Below are positions 8,401 through 8,695 of a stretch of DNA of 8,695 nt, one piece after another (the stretch's first letter is position 1; each line of letters begins with the position of its first letter). Source of the stretch: Panacagrimonas sp. GTDB lineage: Bacteria; Pseudomonadota; Gammaproteobacteria; Nevskiales; Nevskiaceae. The translations under genes and the position numbers were made by a program. The notes beneath the pieces were generated by a model. The model did not search any database and was not told the origin of the DNA. It saw nothing but the letters and a program-made list of their open reading frames with translations. The stretch spans positions 1-8,695 of the forward strand of contig JAJFJX010000221.1 of assembly GCA_021773655.1 (NCBI GenBank), in the 5' to 3' direction.

Positions 8401-8695
8401 GTCGATCTCGTGATCTGGAACGAAGATCACGCGAGCTACCGGCAGCTCCTGCAGGACCGCATCCTCGCGCTGATCGCCCAGGGTGTTGCGGCCAACGCGA
8501 TCGATCGTCCGGGTGGCATCTTCATGCGCCGGTCCGAACAGATCGCTGACGAGGACCGCGTGCTGCTGCAATCGGTGGCGCGCATTCTCATTGCAGACGA
8601 TCAGGGATCGCTCGCCGAGCAGCTTGATCGTCGCGTGGTGGGATCGCGCAGTGCGATTGCGCGCCTGCGTCCCACGCGGGCGCACCGGATGGTCG
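2413..8695 (+). CDS. ndvB: Cyclic beta-1,2-glucan synthase, partial (3' end outside window)
   Basis: Inner-membrane enzyme that builds beta-1,2-glucan from UDP-glucose, trims it by phosphorolysis and closes the ring. One frame runs without a stop for about 2,094 codons. In order: a helical region with PLRAELFSADQ (about residue 26) and LTLGELWAVP, presumably cytoplasmic; membrane segments near 425-445 and 457-484; and a GT84 domain (about 500-800) with LLSDFCDAD (Asp542), TLDSDT (Asp641, Asp643), GYGILQPRV, LSHDLLEG (Asp755) and RRERWIRGDWQ (from 786), matching the D, DxD, D, R/QxxRW pattern. Membrane segments follow near 834-850, 855-876, 958-976 and 980-1003, six in total as known for Brucella Cgs. 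Next is a glycoamylase-like cyclization domain (about 1015-1565) with WGVSESGY and MAHHQGMS. From about 1629 the GH94 beta-sandwich begins; its catalytic barrel is beyond the edge. Full-length relatives are about 2,800 residues, so several hundred are missing. The exact start is uncertain. Confidence 0.95.
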   Translation, partial: MARAAAAVNQWWTLHEDREPPEDSSPLRAELFSADQMAQHGLGLAAAHRVGRSQGPDRLLQRLDENERLLLDTVRSLGVASAQKIRLVPAAAWLLDNGHLIREQILIARRHLPKGYSRELSRLEVHLDQGASAGFPRVYDLALEAIAHGDGRIDPDSLRRFVTAYQTLAPLTLGELWAVPIMLRLALIENLRRVGGRVIANGRHRDHAQAWSDRMLHAAENTPRDLILVIADMARSDPPLVSAFVAELARCLQGRGPALALPLTWIEQRLAESSLTIAQLVHEENQQQAADQVTISNSIGSLRLLGATDWHDFVEAVSRVEQTLREDSALPRSVHRDMDFATRDRYRHVVAELARHSDCAEHDVAAAAVALAHHAAMTDGSDAARAHVGYYLIDHGRVELERAVAYRPALMQRIGRTLQRKPLALHIGAIMGLTVLIAAAFLAWVDADGTAGTLRTLLILVTLIAASQLASSLVNWLSTLLVAPQRLPRMDYAFGIPELQRTLVVVPSMLGSTQAVEELIEALEVRFLGNRDSKVHFALLSDFCDADHEVTETDAALLAQAAFGIATLNQKYGNGSADRFLLLHRPRRWNAVDRRWMGHERKRGKLADLNAALRSGNFERFSTVVGALGPGAKIRYVVTLDSDTGLPRDSVRQLVAAMAHPLNVPRYDATCTKVCSGYGILQPRVTTSLSGAERSRYSLMHSDESGIDPYTRSASDVYQDCFGEGSFIGKGIYDVEAFEFALHGRFPDNRILSHDLLEGCHARSGLISDVSLFEDYPARFSADMSRRERWIRGDWQIAAWLLPHVPGPNGSSRSNPLSLLSRWKIFDNLRRSLVAPALMAMLLIGWIALPVSAGASLAVIGLLVVQPVMAGLVNLFRKMNESRSARHGATVLRATLRGLVQAGFRLSCLPYEALCSLRAIGITLYRMWFTRRGLLEWGVVLRGGARGRDLTMLGAFRVMWIAPLLGIAAAAIISIQSQYLELVLAAPILLLWLFAPALVHWMSRPLHARDETLDADQRVHLRRLARRTWAFFERFVGAEDRWLPPDNFQETPLPVIAHRTSPTNIGLALLATLAARDFGFISSRGLIERTRSTFDTLTLLPRHRGHFFNWYDTRTLLPLAPRYVSTVDSGNLAAHLLTLRAGLNSLPNQPVAGPCLFAGLADTLAQIEERASGELLGIVADAKALLHEATLDAAPDLPRMLYLLDGVATGALGMTDTQADHPGPAAEWIEALVRQSCDARDELRQFAPWLQLRSAPDGLESFVAFGESPTLADLAHRSEPRLARLDVELMRSGPAHPRAWLSELRALLLLARDRARARIVEVESLVEQAEAFATMEYEFLYDRSRHLLAIGYNVDESRRDPGCYDMLASEARLCSFVAIAQGQLPQDNWWALGRRLTCAGGNPVLLSWSGSMFEYLMPELVMPSYEGSLIAQSCREAVAQQITYGDARGLPWGVSESGYSAMDADANYQYHAFGVPSLGLKRGLGADRVVAPYASVLALMVAPRAAFANLQRLSAAGMDGAYGYYEAIDYSPARTPRGRTSVVLQSFMAHHQGMSMLALAHVLLKKPMQRRFESMPLFRATLPLLQERVPKTTEFHLPDGGAGEDTVLEDAGASQTGLPLSADTPTPEVQLMSNGRYHVMVTNAGGGYSRWNDLAVTRWREDATRDHWGTFLYLRDVDSGAFWSAAHQPTLRRADSYEATFSEGRAEFRRRDHDIEAYSEIVVSPEDDIELRRLRITNHAATRRMIEITSYAEVVLGIPAADAAQTAFGNLFVQTEIVAARRAILCNRRARSIGEASPWMLHLMASNGASVSDVSYETDRLRFIGRGRSLADPAAMYLDAALSGSAGAVLDPMVAIRCKVSLGPGESTTLDWILGAADSREACMALLGKYQDRHLADRVFDLAWTHAGVTLRQINASEADAQLYRRLAGAVLFAGPALRADAALLVQNRRGQSGLWAYAISGDLPIVLLKMSQLDRIDLARQLIQCHAYWRLKGLAVDLVIWNEDHASYRQLLQDRILALIAQGVAANAIDRPGGIFMRRSEQIADEDRVLLQSVARILIADDQGSLAEQLDRRVVGSRSAIARLRPTRAHRMV

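Overview
The window is a high-GC stretch, probably from a proteobacterium. The beta/gamma assignment is an inference from the style of the two proteins and is not proven. It is dominated by two envelope-carbohydrate genes transcribed away from each other.

Layout: (1) The left edge to about 450 holds no intact gene. A short plus-strand reading frame (about 169-348) looks like the C-terminal tail of a cytochrome b561-type membrane cytochrome, probably a remnant. A possible hairpin follows it. (2) 447-1765, minus strand: UDP-glucose 6-dehydrogenase (ugd), nearly complete by motif. A one-base deletion in a T run near its 3' end pushes the last 26 or so codons out of frame. The correct C-terminal tail is still readable in the neighbouring frame. 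(3) About 1766-2412 is the divergent intergenic region. It holds a 9-bp tandem repeat (almost four copies) directly upstream of ugd, a perfect short hairpin (1892-1906), and a coding-like plus-strand frame broken by an in-frame TAG, which I could not identify. (4) From about 2413 to the right edge, plus strand: one uninterrupted frame of more than 2,090 codons. It is the N-terminal three quarters of a cyclic beta-1,2-glucan synthase (NdvB/ChvB/Cgs). In order it has a helical cytoplasmic N-terminal region, a GT84 glucosyltransferase domain, six predicted membrane segments in total, a glycoamylase-like (cyclization) domain, and the start of the GH94 phosphorylase module. It runs off the window.

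How the genes work together: the synthase polymerises glucose from UDP-glucose into beta-1,2-glucan, trims it and cyclises it, giving an osmoregulated periplasmic glucan after export. Ugd oxidises the same UDP-glucose to UDP-glucuronate for acidic polysaccharides. Both enzymes therefore draw on one precursor pool. Whether they are co-regulated from the shared upstream region cannot be told from sequence alone. I see no mobile element with recognisable ends, no CRISPR array, and no tRNA or rRNA. I found no clearly new biological system. The points most worth checking are the ugd frameshift, the repeat-bearing divergent region and the TAG-interrupted frame.
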